This document shows positions 10,690 through 20,410 of a DNA stretch of 44,308 nt, one piece after another. The position numbers and the translations under genes are program-made. Under the pieces are notes generated by a model. That model was not told the DNA's origin. It did not search any database and saw only the letters and a program-made list of their open reading frames with translations. The stretch is from Welwitschia mirabilis (taxonomy: Eukaryota; Gnetophyta; Gnetopsida; Welwitschiales). Location of the stretch: contig JBOZIK010000001.1 in the NCBI GenBank assembly GCA_051453625.1, positions 212,518,363 through 212,562,670 of the forward strand, written 5' to 3'. How positions within the stretch are numbered: position 1 is the stretch's first letter; every line of letters starts with the position of its first letter.

Positions 10690-11357
10690 TATCGCTTGAG
10701 TGGTAGGAAATAGTTCGCTTTCCGGGTAATTTGCAGGTTAGAATTTCCTTAAAGTATTGCAGACATTTATCCTGGGGGGTTTGCGCTATCAGCCACATCA
10801 TCCACATAAATCATCAGTTTCGAAGAAGAAAATTGAGGGAGACCAGTATCTTCTCTGCAGAGCGGAGCATCACGTGTCCGACCCATTGCCGTTGTTGCCC
10901 AACGTTCAACTGTTCAAGCACAAACCTAAAATTTTGATAACAGTTAACAGATCTAAATGAATATTCCAGATTTTCGAAAACAACCAGAAATCTTGTCCGA
11001 AAGTAAGTTGGTGGGAAGTGGGCTGGCACAAACGGCCCAAGAATGATCAAGTCAATTCACTGGGCAGCGAAGAACGCGCTAAATAATGAAAGCCAGCACG
11101 ATCAGCGGTGAGAGGCCCAGCAGAAACTGCGCTATTATCGCTTAAATTTAAGTCCATCCGCAATACGATGTGTGTCCAGATCTACGCATCCAGCAATCCT
11201 ATCGCTCCTTTTCATATTGACCGCGAAAGCAATTAGACCATCCTGCAGAAACCGCTACTGCGAATTGGCCCCCTTTGCGCTTTTGAAAAGCTAATTTGGA
11301 GTCTGAAACACGGCACATATATCAGGATTTTGTAAAACCTTTGGAGGAGTGGTCAAC
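10690..11357 (+). promoter_or_regulatory. RABA5 upstream region with site II and G-box motifs
   Basis: Base composition rises sharply from about 10,690 relative to the AT-rich repeats to the left. The segment carries a palindromic CACGTG G-box core (10,871-10,876). It also has three TGGGCY/RGCCCA site II elements at 11,019-11,024, 11,034-11,039 and 11,114-11,119, motifs that TCP-family factors bind in many growth-associated plant promoters. The only TATA-like string is at about 11,315, very close to the ATG, so this may be a TATA-less promoter with a long 5' UTR. The transcription start cannot be placed. Open frames of 60-80 codons here lack recognisable domains. Confidence 0.55.
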
Positions 11358-13084
11358 ATGGAGAACGATGCAGGCGAAGAATACCTGTTTAAGATAGTTG
11401 TGATAGGGGATTCTGCAGTGGGCAAGTCCAATTTGTTGTCAAGATACGCAAGGAATGAGTTCAATCCGAATTCCAAGGCAACGATTGGGGTGGAGTTTCA
11501 GACGCAGATGATGGAAATCGATGGAAAGGAGATCAAGGCTCAAATCTGGGACACCGCCGGACAAGAGAGGTTTAGGGCTGTTACTTCTGCTTATTACAGA
11601 GGTGCTGTCGGTGCGCTAATTGTCTATGATATCAGTCGCCGTCTCACCTTTGAGAATGTCTCTCGTTGGCTGGATGAACTCAAGAGTAAGTAGAATTACT
11701 GTTTTTAAGGTTTGGTTTTAGTTTCAGGTGTTTGTTTTTGAATCGGATCTTTGAATTCTGTGCTCATGTCAGGTAGGGTTTTCGTCTGTCTGAACTGAAT
11801 GCTCGTTTGTTTGTTGGTAACCATTTAGTGAATATCTTTTGTTGAATTCAATGATGTTTTGAATACAGATTTTCAATTTATCATCCAATTCTTGTGATTT
11901 GTTCTAAGAACCCACTCTTAACTTCTGATTTGGGCTGAGTAGAGAACTAAGATATTGATGATTCTGAGTCATTTTTTCCAAGTCTGTAACAATTTTTTTT
12001 TTAATTGTGTGAGCAGATCCATTATGTGCCGAGCTCTGTGTCTGGAAATCGCCTTAGAGCTTTAAGTTTTAAAAACATATAATTAAAGGCTATCAGTTTT
12101 CACATAAATTCTCAAAAAATGTTTATTGATTTTAGAAACAGAATTCTCAGAAAGAATTGTCTCTGTTCTTGGTCGTAGCTTGACGTTTGCCAATACAGTC
12201 TTCGGCGAAGATATGTTTCCATATCAAAAGGCAGTACCAAATTTTCATTAAATGCCATCTGTAAATAAAAGGCGAGGCCCAGTAGATAGGACAAGGCATC
12301 ATCAAATTACAGAAAATAATTACAGATACAAAGTAAGAATGTCCATTTAACTATTTAATTCCTCAATTAGTTATCACAAATTGAAAAACGAAGTGCATAT
12401 CCCTACCCGAGAACAAATTTCTAAGTCCTAGTACCTCCACTTCCCAAAAGTTGTAAGATGTTTCTGCTAAATCGAGACTCCTTCAAAGGAAGGCACCACG
12501 GTAGGTCCAAAGCAGTGGCTTGTCATAATTTGATACAGGAACTTTGAGTGCATTCTTAATTCAAATGGGTTAGTTAGTAGTGAGGCAAATCATGAAAACC
12601 ATATTTGGCAGGGCCAATAGTTTATTGTCATGAATTTTCCAATCTTATCATTAGTGCCTCTTGCTAAGTTGCAGAAGTCACCTTCTTGCTGGGTAACATT
12701 TTTGAAAGCATTCTAATGGCGGTGGATGTTTATGGTTCTTATTTTCCTTGTCATGGCGTTGATGCAGCTCACACAGACACGAACGTCGTCAGGATGTTGG
12801 TAGGGAACAAGTCTGATTTAGAGCACATCAGAGAGGTGCCCGTGGAGGATGGCAAACGCCTGGCAGAGTCTGAAGGACTGTTCTTCATTGAGACATCGGC
12901 TCTTGATAACACAAATGTATTACCAGCCTTCCAAATTGTAATCAGAGAGATCTACAGCAATGTCAGTAAGAAGATCCTGAATGCTGATTCTTACAAATCC
13001 GAGCTGTCTATCAACAGAGTCAAGCTTATGGACGGAGACGAGATGTCGAAGCAAAAATCTTCCTGTTGTGGATTAGGAAGCTAA
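11358..13084 (+). CDS. RABA5: RAB GTPase, plant RABA5 type (Rab11-like), two exons
   Basis: This small GTPase of the Rab11/RABA clade would act as a GTP-dependent switch on trans-Golgi/recycling-endosome membranes in polarised secretion; the role is known from the family, not from this sequence. The coding exons are 11,358-11,685 and 12,768-13,084. The splice is phase 1 with a GTAAGT donor and a GCAG acceptor, and the split codon gives Thr110. The product is 214 residues, normal for the family. Visible motifs are the P-loop GDSAVGKS (17-24), switch I Thr42 within the RABA-typical [19 protein letters not shown] (64-70) with catalytic Gln69, NKSD (123-126) and ETSA (151-154). The tail ends CCGLGS, with Cys209/Cys210 as the likely geranylgeranylation sites. 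The start ATG lies in AACATGG context; an upstream in-frame GTG is not needed. The match to RABA5 members across [18 protein letters not shown] and LDELKTHTDT is strong. The exact RABA5 letter is unresolved. All G motifs are intact, so it is probably functional. Confidence 0.96.
11686..12767 (+). other. Intron of the RABA5 gene
   Basis: This 1,082-bp intron has a consensus GTAAGT donor at 11,686 and a TTGATGCAG acceptor ending at 12,767 after a moderately pyrimidine-rich stretch. Joining the exons restores the family sequence LDELK-THTDT exactly. Reading on into the intron stops within two codons. A single intron just before the NKxD-containing half is the usual layout in plant RABA genes. 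Short open frames inside it, on either strand, look like chance. Confidence 0.93.
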
Positions 13085-13830
13085 TATGGAAATGTGTTGG
13101 GGCACTCTTGTTTTTTCACATCGAGTTTATTCTCATTTTCTGCAAGTTAAACTGAAAATAGTACCCTTGTCCCAATTCTTGTGTTTTGGAATCTGTATCT
13201 GAAGTTCTGAACTACCTCTCCATTGGTAAACATTCTTGATGGGGATATCAATATATTTTTGCCCTCTTTTAAAAACATTTCCCCTATTTTTTTCCCTCCA
13301 TGGTTGGAAATTTCATTAAATATGTTTCTGAGGCAGAAAGAGCAGGGTCATTCTGCTGTATTCTCAGGGGCCAAAGCTGCAAGCATGAACGCGGTAGCTA
13401 TTTTTCCCTTGCAAATTGAACAGAGTGGAAGTTTAGTTGCAGGTGGTGTTTTTGCATGCAGGCATTACTTCATCTGTCTTCTTTGAAGTCTGAAAATTGA
13501 ACGTATTTGGTTCTCTAGAATTTTGTTGTTTTAACATATGTGAGGTTGGAATGCTATGATTATTTAGGTTGTTTGTAATTTTATAGGCCATAAAATGGTT
13601 TAAATTTAATCATCTTTATATGTTCTTCTGGAGACAATAATAGAAACCTCTGCCTTTGACTTTGGTTGTTAGCATCAGCAGGGTTGAAATTCTGGGAATT
13701 TTGAAGCATCTTTAGAAAGGTAAGGATGAAAGTCTCCATGCTTCAAAGATGCATCCAAAAACGGATCCTTCCTACTTTGTTCAAGTATTCCATCTTTTTT
13801 TTCACCTTTTAAAGTATCACTTTTTTAAAG
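13085..13830 (+). other. RABA5 3' flank / probable 3' UTR, no gene seen
   Basis: This is sequence of moderate base composition directly after the RABA5 stop codon. Its first few hundred bases presumably hold the 3' UTR, with T-rich stretches, but no strong AATAAA-type signal is close to the stop. An 87-codon open frame at 13,223-13,486 has no recognisable domain and is probably chance. Confidence 0.4.
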
Positions 13831-13832
13831 AC

Positions 13833-13905
13833 TTTTTTAAAAGATCAAACTTACAACCACAAAGTCAATACAGCAGTGCTCTTACCATTAAAATGTCTCC
13901 GAAAA
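13833..13905 (-). mobile_element. tRNA-derived SINE head, family 2, second copy
   Basis: The minus strand reads TAATGGTAAGAGCACTGCTG (box A-like), then TTTGTGGTTGTAAGTTTGAT (box B-like) and AAAAAAGTCTTT. It matches the copy at 5,862-5,935 in order and spacing, and it lies in the 3' flank of RABA5. Confidence 0.55.
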
Positions 13906-15500
13906 AACAACAAACATAGGCATGTCAAAGTAAGCCAAGGAGATTCTTGAGTATCAAATCAAGCATAATGCAAAATGACATGAATACTGCAAACAACATT
14001 AGCCGTAAATGTTCTGTGAAGTAGAAAGCTTGACGGTTCTCCAGTATGGGCAGAAGTTCAGTAGCCATTTCCAATATGTTTTGGTGTTTTCACCGGTCTG
14101 TGCAAAGTAATACAGTTAGTCAACATTAGTGGAGAGTATCAGACTTATAACCTTGGAAATGAGTTAATCATACTTACAACCAAGGTTTTGCGTCCAACCC
14201 AATTCACAGACGAATGCAACTTAATAAGGACTTGCAGCCAAAAAGGAGAACCTTCTTATATATATAATACTTAACTGTGAATTCGCGATGATGCAAGGCG
14301 TAGGAATTGAGCAGGAGGTCTTGTCTCTTTCCATATAAATGGCTTGTCAGCATTCATAATTCCTAAGCAACGATGTGATGATGATATGGGGTCTCTAACT
14401 ACTGATCTTGATAATGTCGTACTCTTCAATTTCCTGCTGCTGCCGTCAGTGGGAAGGTTCCTCCTGAAGCGGTTGGCTGACAGGCTTTTGCAGGGTTTAC
14501 CTGCTAGTCACAGCGGCAAGCTTAACACTGAAATGTACTTGTAGGCCTCCTCCGGAAGAAACAGCCATTTAATGGCGATATTTGGAAAAAGACAACGCGA
14601 CTGTAGCAGAGGAAGCCATATGAAAAACCAGCAATCCTAAAAATGGAAATGCTTTAAACGACTTTTCAGAAGTTCAGGGGATAACAGGGTTTTAGTCAGA
14701 GTATAGTATTTCAAATTCTTTCAGGCGAAAGAAGAAGAGAACGATATCATGGGCAATTGAGGGGTACATGCTAGATTATGCCCACCTTAAATAGCCTCCA
14801 TTAGAATTTGGTGAGAATTCAAAAATGAAACCAAGTTCATAGAAATTTAATAGGCTTGAGAGGGGCGCTGGAACTGAGTCCAACTTTAGAGTGAAGAGCA
14901 TTTAACTTTTCCAGTGAAATCCAAAACCTATCCTCATTTGGCCATATGACTTCAAATGGCATAAGAGTTCCAATTACATAGGCTTTTTTAAAAGATTGTA
15001 GAGAAAAGGAAAAAATATTCTAATATTTGTTTAGAAAAAAGGGACCATCAAATGCTCAATCGTTTATAATTGTTATTCAAGATTTCCAAAACTACCAAAA
15101 TATAATTCATACTTGTTACTTTTTCTGTTCACTTTTTCATTTTTGTAATCTAGTTCTATAGGCTTTCCGAATGCTCATAACTATTTGAATATAAAATGTT
15201 TATATTCTTATAAGCTTGTTAACAAAAAAAAAAAATAAATTTGACTATAGAACTAAAATGATTTGTTAGTAGAAAGGTTTTAGGTAATGGGAGTCATAGA
15301 AACATTAGTTAGCCTCAGTAATTAGTGACACATAGGTGTTGCTTATGCTCTTCAAACAGCATTATTTTATAAAGAGGGTAAAAATGATGAGTCATAAGTA
15401 GGGTTTTGGTTAGTGATTGTGTTGATTACATTCATGTAAAAACATACATAATTTCTACAACATGTGGTTTATAGGTGGAAGTTGCTAGAGTAGCACAATT
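13906..15500. other. Low-copy-looking flank without recognised gene
   Basis: At about 14.0-14.7 kb the base composition is close to that of the RABA5 flanks and unlike the repeats. A 66-codon open frame (about 14,344-14,544, no ATG needed) encodes a Leu-rich stretch around FNFLLLPSVGRFLLKRLADR, but no family is recognised. It could be a gene relic, a distal 3' flank or chance. From about 14.8 kb the sequence turns AT-rich again, with A and T runs and no identifiable element. Confidence 0.3.
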
Positions 15501-15554
15501 TTTTTCCTCAATACCCATTCCTTAGGATAGGAACATAATCATGGGATTTGTGGG

Positions 15555-15944
15555 GTGAAGACAATGGGATTGCAATCTTCAGCTTGTTTAAAGAGAGTGT
15601 ATCAAATGAAATTAATCAAAGATTTCCAAAGTGGTATCATTAGAGAAGAATGTAATGCCAAATTCTTCTATAGTGAACCTAACATAAACCATTGTTCATT
15701 AAACCCTTATCTACAAGTTGTGAGGCTCAGTATCTTGGGTTTGAATCCTATGGTGCGTAGGTTGGCTTTTGGCTCCTACTTATGTTTTCAAGGTGCACTT
15801 AGGCACATGCTTCAACATTTTGGGTATGAATCACAAGTGAAACCTAGACATTTAATGGCAAGCTTTCAAGCCATCAAGTGGCCATCCATAAACTTTCATC
15901 TTGCTAAACTAGTAGCCCTAGCAAGCATAGTACGTTTTCCCTAG
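15555..15944 (+). CDS. Unidentified 129-codon open frame in LTR region
   Basis: This is the longest uninterrupted frame in the repeat fraction apart from low-complexity ones. The product starts MKTMGLQSSACLKRVYQMKL and contains LRHMLQHFGYESQ. No domain, signal peptide or membrane segment is recognised. The underlying DNA includes GGGTTTGAATCCT at about 15,737, a pol III box B-like string, so part may be a tRNA-derived repeat. It is more likely a chance frame in repeat DNA than a gene. Confidence 0.12.
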   Translation: MKTMGLQSSACLKRVYQMKLIKDFQSGIIREECNAKFFYSEPNINHCSLNPYLQVVRLSILGLNPMVRRLAFGSYLCFQGALRHMLQHFGYESQVKPRHLMASFQAIKWPSINFHLAKLVALASIVRFP

Positions 15945-15995
15945 AGTTAACTTCTTCGCAATAAGAAATGAAGTGGGGAAGGGGAGGAAGTCTAT

Positions 15996-16500
15996 AGCAC
16001 TTAACAAGAGGCTCAAAGAGTTATGAGGACCAATAGGGATTCATTCAAATTTTAGAAATAAGAATCATGTAAACTCTTTATGAAATGGATTAAAGTATAA
16101 GAACCAAAATGAACCTTTTAAAATAAAGTCTTAATTGATGATATCTTTTATCAAGTTGTCATGTACCAAATTACATGAGCACAAGTTAATTATCATCTTG
16201 TTATCATTTTTGTATAAAATACCCCTCTTAAAGTACAATGTGGTGGTTAACTAAGAAGCTCAAAGAATTATGAGGATAAATAAGGATTCATTCAAATCTT
16301 AGAGGTAAGACTCATGTAAACTCTTTATAGAATGGATTAAATTATAAGAACTAAAATGAACCTTTTTAAATAAAATCTAAGTGATGGGAACCTTTTATTA
16401 ATTTTTCATGTACCAAATTAAACAAGCATAAGTGAATGGTCATCTTGTTATCTTGTTTATGTAAAAGGCTCGTCTTTAAAGTATAATGGGTGGTTAACTA
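15996..16500 (+). repeat. 247-bp tandem duplication inside LTR
   Basis: The unit running from GCTCAAAGAGTTATGAGG (16,011) through TGGTTAACTA (16,244-16,253) repeats from 16,258 to 16,500 with the same order of blocks and a constant 247-bp offset. The first unit has a good TATA-like string; in the second it is eroded. Confidence 0.88.
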
Positions 16501-16706
16501 ATATTCATGGATTGTGTCTTTTTGACTCAACATTGTAACCTTTCAAATTATAATTCTTGGACGATGCACGACAACCTTGGTTGATCCCAAACGGTCCCAG
16601 AAGAGTGGGCCTAAGGTGTTATTTGTAGGTTTACCTTTGACTATTAGTTCAAGGTCTCATTTGTGATTTGCACGATTATGAAGAACGTATTGTTAAATAC
16701 TACAAT

Positions 16707-17280
16707 TGATATTAGAGCCATGCAAGAAATAGTAAAGTGATATTGGAAAAAAGATCCTAATTTTTATTAAAACATATAAACATCAAAGTACATCCAAGAG
16801 GAAGATCCCAGTGAGACACTGTCCTCTTTTTAAGATCAAATGTAGCTTGAATATCAACACCACTAATGGCTATGTTTCCATGGACAAGATGCATAATAGT
16901 TTCCTCCTGAGAATCATAGGAATGATAGAGGCAGTGAAGGAGATGGAGAATGGGAGGAATATAGAGATGAAAGTAAGGAAAGGCACATAAATCTATGATG
17001 TTTGAATTGAAAAGCCCTTCAAAACTCTCCTCTCTATTATGGTTTTCAATGTGTGCCTTAGCAGTGCTAACGTTTGTGAGATTTTAAGAAATATTAGAAT
17101 AGAGACAGTGAGGCATACCTCCATGAGACCAAAAATAAAAGATGTACGCTTGAGGATAATGGAAGTGCTAAAATAGATTAAGAAAAAAGAAGGAGCTAAA
17201 AAAGTAAATAAAAATTTGTAAGGAATATTCATTATTAACAGAAAGAAGAAGGAAAAGAGAAATTATAAAGAAAATGACCT
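16707..17280 (+). mobile_element. Gypsy primer-binding site and gag-like leader
   Basis: TGATATTAGAGC (16,707-16,718) differs by two transitions from TGGTATCAGAGC, the primer-binding site complementary to initiator tRNA-Met used by many plant LTR elements. About 200 bp on, a broken frame encodes EGDGEWEEYRDESKERH, an acidic/basic stretch like early gag in plant Gypsy elements. Nothing further of this element is visible before the next LTR-like region. Confidence 0.5.
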
Positions 17281-17469
17281 TTGGAAACACACATGAAAAG
17301 TGTGTAAATGAAGGCACACATTCCATACTTATAGGAAACCCTACTGTTCAACTAACCCAAGATTAACTTAACCATGGCTAATCACAATTTACTTAATTAA
17401 TGGTTAACTTATCCATGATTAACCTAATTGAGATTAAGTGGACATAACCTCTGATTGACCACATGTAAA

Positions 17470-18300
17470 ATTTGATTACCAGGTAAGAAGTAGATGTCAT
17501 AGTTTGCTGTCTAATACTTCAATGTCATAGTGGGTGATCAAGCAAGGCACTGATGTTATAGTTGGTTGTATAATAGGTTGATGCCATTGCCAAGGCAAAT
17601 GCTAACATCATAATTGGCTCTCTTATAGGCTAACATCATAATTGACTACTAGGTAAGGTGTTGACATTACATGTACTGAACTATTGAAGCCCAACATTGC
17701 ACTTGCTTTCTTATGGATTCCAACATCACACTCATTAAATGTTGAAGTCTAACATCATAGTTCGTTACTTGTGGAACATAAGTTTGCACTTACTTACCAT
17801 GAAGCTCAATGTTGCAGGCAAATACTAACATCATAATTGGCTCTCTTATAGGCTAACATCATAATTGGCTACTAGGTAAGGTGTTAACATTACACGTACT
17901 GAACTATTGAAGCCCAACATTGCACTTGCTTTCTTATGGATTCCACCATCACACTTCTTAAATGTTGAAGTCTAACATCATAGTTGGTTTGTGGAACCTA
18001 ACATTGCACTTACTTATCATGAAGCTCAATGTTGCACTGGCTCACTTATCAAAGTATAACTTCACACTTGCTTGCATGTGGGACCTAAAATTACACTTTC
18101 TTACCTATGAAGTCTACTGTTGCACTTGCTTGCTTGTCAAAGTTCAAGGTTGTGCTTACTTACTACCCAAGTCTAATGCTATAATTGTTTCTCACTGGAG
18201 TTTAATGTTGCACTTGCTTATTGCTCAAGTATAATGTCATATTTGTTCATTGCTAGAGTATGATGTTATACTTAGTTTTCTTTCGACCTCAAGTCTCACT
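17470..18300 (+). repeat. Degenerate ~30-bp minisatellite in the Gypsy LTR
   Basis: Units of about 28-33 bp follow the pattern AAGTCTAATGTTGCACTTGC plus TTACT and a few bases, repeated about twenty times or more with drift between TTGCACTTGC and ATCATAATTG forms. The right LTR copy carries only about six or seven units (27,597-27,810). A 90-codon open frame over it is repeat-derived. Confidence 0.8.
17594..18036 (+). repeat. ~222-bp higher-order duplication of the minisatellite
   Basis: The block starting GGCAAATGCTAACATCATAA at 17,594 repeats from GGCAAATACTAACATCATAA at 17,817. Both end in GAAGCTCAATGTTGCA (17,816 and 18,036). They differ by a few substitutions and a 3-bp length difference, so this duplication is much younger than the single units. 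Confidence 0.92.
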
Positions 18301-18866
18301 TAATCACTTCACAAGACCTAACATTACACATGCTTACTCTCTAACCTTGATGTCATTCTTTCTTGCCATCTTTCATTATCTCAACAATTAGAACCAATGA
18401 GTATAGCCTTTGAGCTAATTAGCCATAATGGATCAATTACCATTAGTTGTAATCATTACAACAATTGAAATAATTATATTAGTTGCAATTTGTTAGAATC
18501 TAATTATTATTATAGAAAAACTATTTAAGCAACGTTTTCTTGGGAAGTTCATGGCTTTATTAGGAAGGCATTAAAGTCATTGAAAAAACAAGAAATAGAG
18601 GGTAAATACTTGCATTATTGACATCGAATCATAATTTGCTAGTACATTTTTAAGAATATTGGTGTTAATTAATTTATTTTCAGCAGTAAAATCAATGCTT
18701 TCTTAAAAGTTTAGAATAATAAACCATGGGAATCAATGGTATAATCCATGTAATCTACATTGGAAGAACACAAAAAAAAAAAGCTATGAACATTTTCTAT
18801 GCCATCATTATAGCCGTCTTTAATTCAGCTAGAGATGTAAAGTTTATGACTCAGACTTATTTAGAC

Positions 18867-19040
18867 AAAGAAGAATTTACAATCCATAATGTCCCATAAC
18901 ATAAATACACCATCATAAGAAAAAAGGAAAAGTGAAAAAATTGCAAAAATGATAAAGAAGAATTTACAAGCCATAATGTCCCATAACACAAATACACCAT
19001 CATAAGAAAAAATGAAAAGTGAAAAAATTGCAAAAATGAT
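18867..19040 (+). repeat. 87-bp tandem duplication in LTR copy A
   Basis: AAAGAAGAATTTACAATCCA at 18,867 recurs as AAAGAAGAATTTACAAGCCA at 18,954, with near-identical following sequence. The right LTR copy has only one unit (from about 28,395), so the duplication arose after the two copies separated. Open frames on the minus strand here are by-products. Confidence 0.92.
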
Positions 19041-19327
19041 GAGGTTAAAAGTATGCAAAGCAAGAGCAAACATAACTAAGAAGGATGATGGCAGGATGCC
19101 ATCCATCCAAAAGATGTATTTATATTATAGTGTTCTTGAGTGGTAGTGCTTAAAAATGGTGCTTGAGATATCAATAGAAGTATTTAGAAAGAGTGTTCTA
19201 GGCTACATTTATTAAGTTATTCAAGAAGAGGTTTAGGTTTATCCCAGATGACTTCATAGAGAATTAGATGGTGGAATTTCAATGTCTCAGAATAAGCAAA
19301 ACACCATTATATGATCCTTAGTCTAAA

Positions 19328-19381
19328 TTCCAATGACTTATGAAATACCATAAATTCAAGTGACTTATGAAATACCATAAA
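19328..19381 (+). repeat. 27-bp tandem duplication in LTR copy A
   Basis: Two adjacent units share TGACTTATGAAATACCATAA with exactly 27-bp spacing. The right LTR copy has a single unit. Confidence 0.9.
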
Positions 19382-19499
19382 AACTTTATGGAGAAGAAAC
19401 TTATTAATAGTTTTACAAGGACATTGCTACCTAAGCTTCAAAGTGTCTTCTAAATAATAAAGATCAAATCTACAAATATGCCTAAAAGAAGTGAAAGCA

Positions 19500-19884
19500 T
19501 TATCTAGAAGCTCTGGATCCAAGCAGAAAGGAAGAACAACCAAATCCCATGCAATAACAACCACCAACATCATAACAATAAGTAGTAGCTCATGAAAACT
19601 AGGAACTTAATGAAGCCATATGTCATGAATACAATACAACCAAAAATATGTCTTTAAGTATTAAAATCAACAAAATTATAGAAACTCTAGACCTCAAAGA
19701 CAATAGAAACCATAAGAAAACAATATTAGTAAGAACAAATAGATCTATGCAACTGTTTAATCAAGTTGATCAACATGGCTTACTTTATTTAAGTAAAGAA
19801 TACATAGAAAATAGACAAGCTAGTGCTAAAATTTATATAAGAAGCATTTCAATTTCATGGATCAGCATTAGTCAAAGTACTTAA
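19500..19884 (+). mobile_element. Gypsy internal region after PBS
   Basis: It begins with the eroded primer-binding block. A 78-codon open frame (19,648-19,884) has no recognised domain. In an intact element, gag, protease, RT and RNase H would lie between here and the integrase; only about 390 bp separate them, which points to a large internal deletion. Confidence 0.4.
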
Positions 19885-20410
19885 TTGAGATCCTTAATTT
19901 GTTTTTGAATTTTGACAAAGTTCTTTTCATCATCTTGGGATACATGTTCACTTTAGTATGTCCTACCATCTAGATCAAACTAAAGCATTTCAAGGAGTTT
20001 TCAAAAGTACTTTAATTATTTTGTGGTAAGAAAGCCAACAAATTGGAAGAATTATCTTTATTTAATAGAGTTTGCATACAATTAAACTTCCAAGAGTTCT
20101 ATACAATGTTCCCCTTTTAAAGAAGTGTGAGGAAGAATTTGTTCCCCTATAATCTTTTTTTATCAACCAACTAAGATAACTTTTACAATCCAAATAATGA
20201 AGGATGTAATCAATAATGCTAAGACACAATTACAAGTCAAATGGATAGATATACAAAATGCTATAATAAGCATCACACCAATAAAGCCTTTCAAGTTGGA
20301 AATCAAGTTTTTCTAAGTATTAAACTATATAGAAGTGTATTAAAACTAGGCAAGTATAGCAAGCTAGAACTATAGTATGTGGATCTCTTAAGAACTTATT
20401 TGAAAAAAAA
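19885..20410 (+). mobile_element. Gypsy integrase remnant, C-terminal half
   Basis: Read in shifting plus-strand frames, the region encodes KPTNWKNYLYLIEFAYN (the integrase core end), SSIQCSPF, NAKTQLQV, then FQVGNQVFLSI and VLKLGKYSKL. These match the Gypsy integrase order through the GPY/F-type module (here the GPF is eroded to VDL). Frameshifts and stops make it non-functional. It belongs on the plus strand, like LTR copies A and B. Confidence 0.8.

Larger units (their letters stand above)
15501..16704 (+). mobile_element. Gypsy-type LTR (3' part), with internal duplication
   Basis: The right end is placed at CTACA (16,704) because a primer-binding-site block follows 2 bp later. The LTR holds the 247-bp tandem duplication and a TATAAAAT at 16,213-16,220 that could be its promoter. 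The left end is not defined. A 129-codon open frame at 15,555-15,944 lies in its left part and has no recognisable domain. Confidence 0.5.
17460..19499 (+). mobile_element. Old Gypsy LTR, copy A (left)
   Basis: From the minisatellite to about 19,477 this sequence matches 27,597-28,936 in direct orientation, with shared blocks such as AGGAAGGCATTAAAGTCATT and AGAATAATAAACCA. The end is placed at GAAAGCA (19,499), because TTATCTAGAAGCTCTGGATC follows, a degraded form of the tRNA-Met primer-binding region. The left end is not fixed. Identity to the right copy is roughly four in five bases by eye, so the insertion is old. Confidence 0.65.

Noticed and set aside
10731-11050. Overlapping open frames on both strands upstream of RABA5
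   Set aside because: No domain, no supporting splice pattern, and they sit in the promoter and 5' UTR area; a higher G+C content alone yields such frames.
11349-11357. GTG as an upstream start for the RAB gene
   Set aside because: In-frame ATG at 11,358 has a good plant context (AACATGG) and gives the normal N-terminus; nuclear genes rarely start at GTG.
12686-12767. Upstream extension of the second RABA5 exon as a separate protein start
   Set aside because: The residues before THTDT do not match any RAB, and a clean GCAG acceptor at 12,767 joins exon 1 in frame.
17594-18036. CRISPR-like array
   Set aside because: Repeats are contiguous and degenerate without unique spacers, in a plant retrotransposon LTR.
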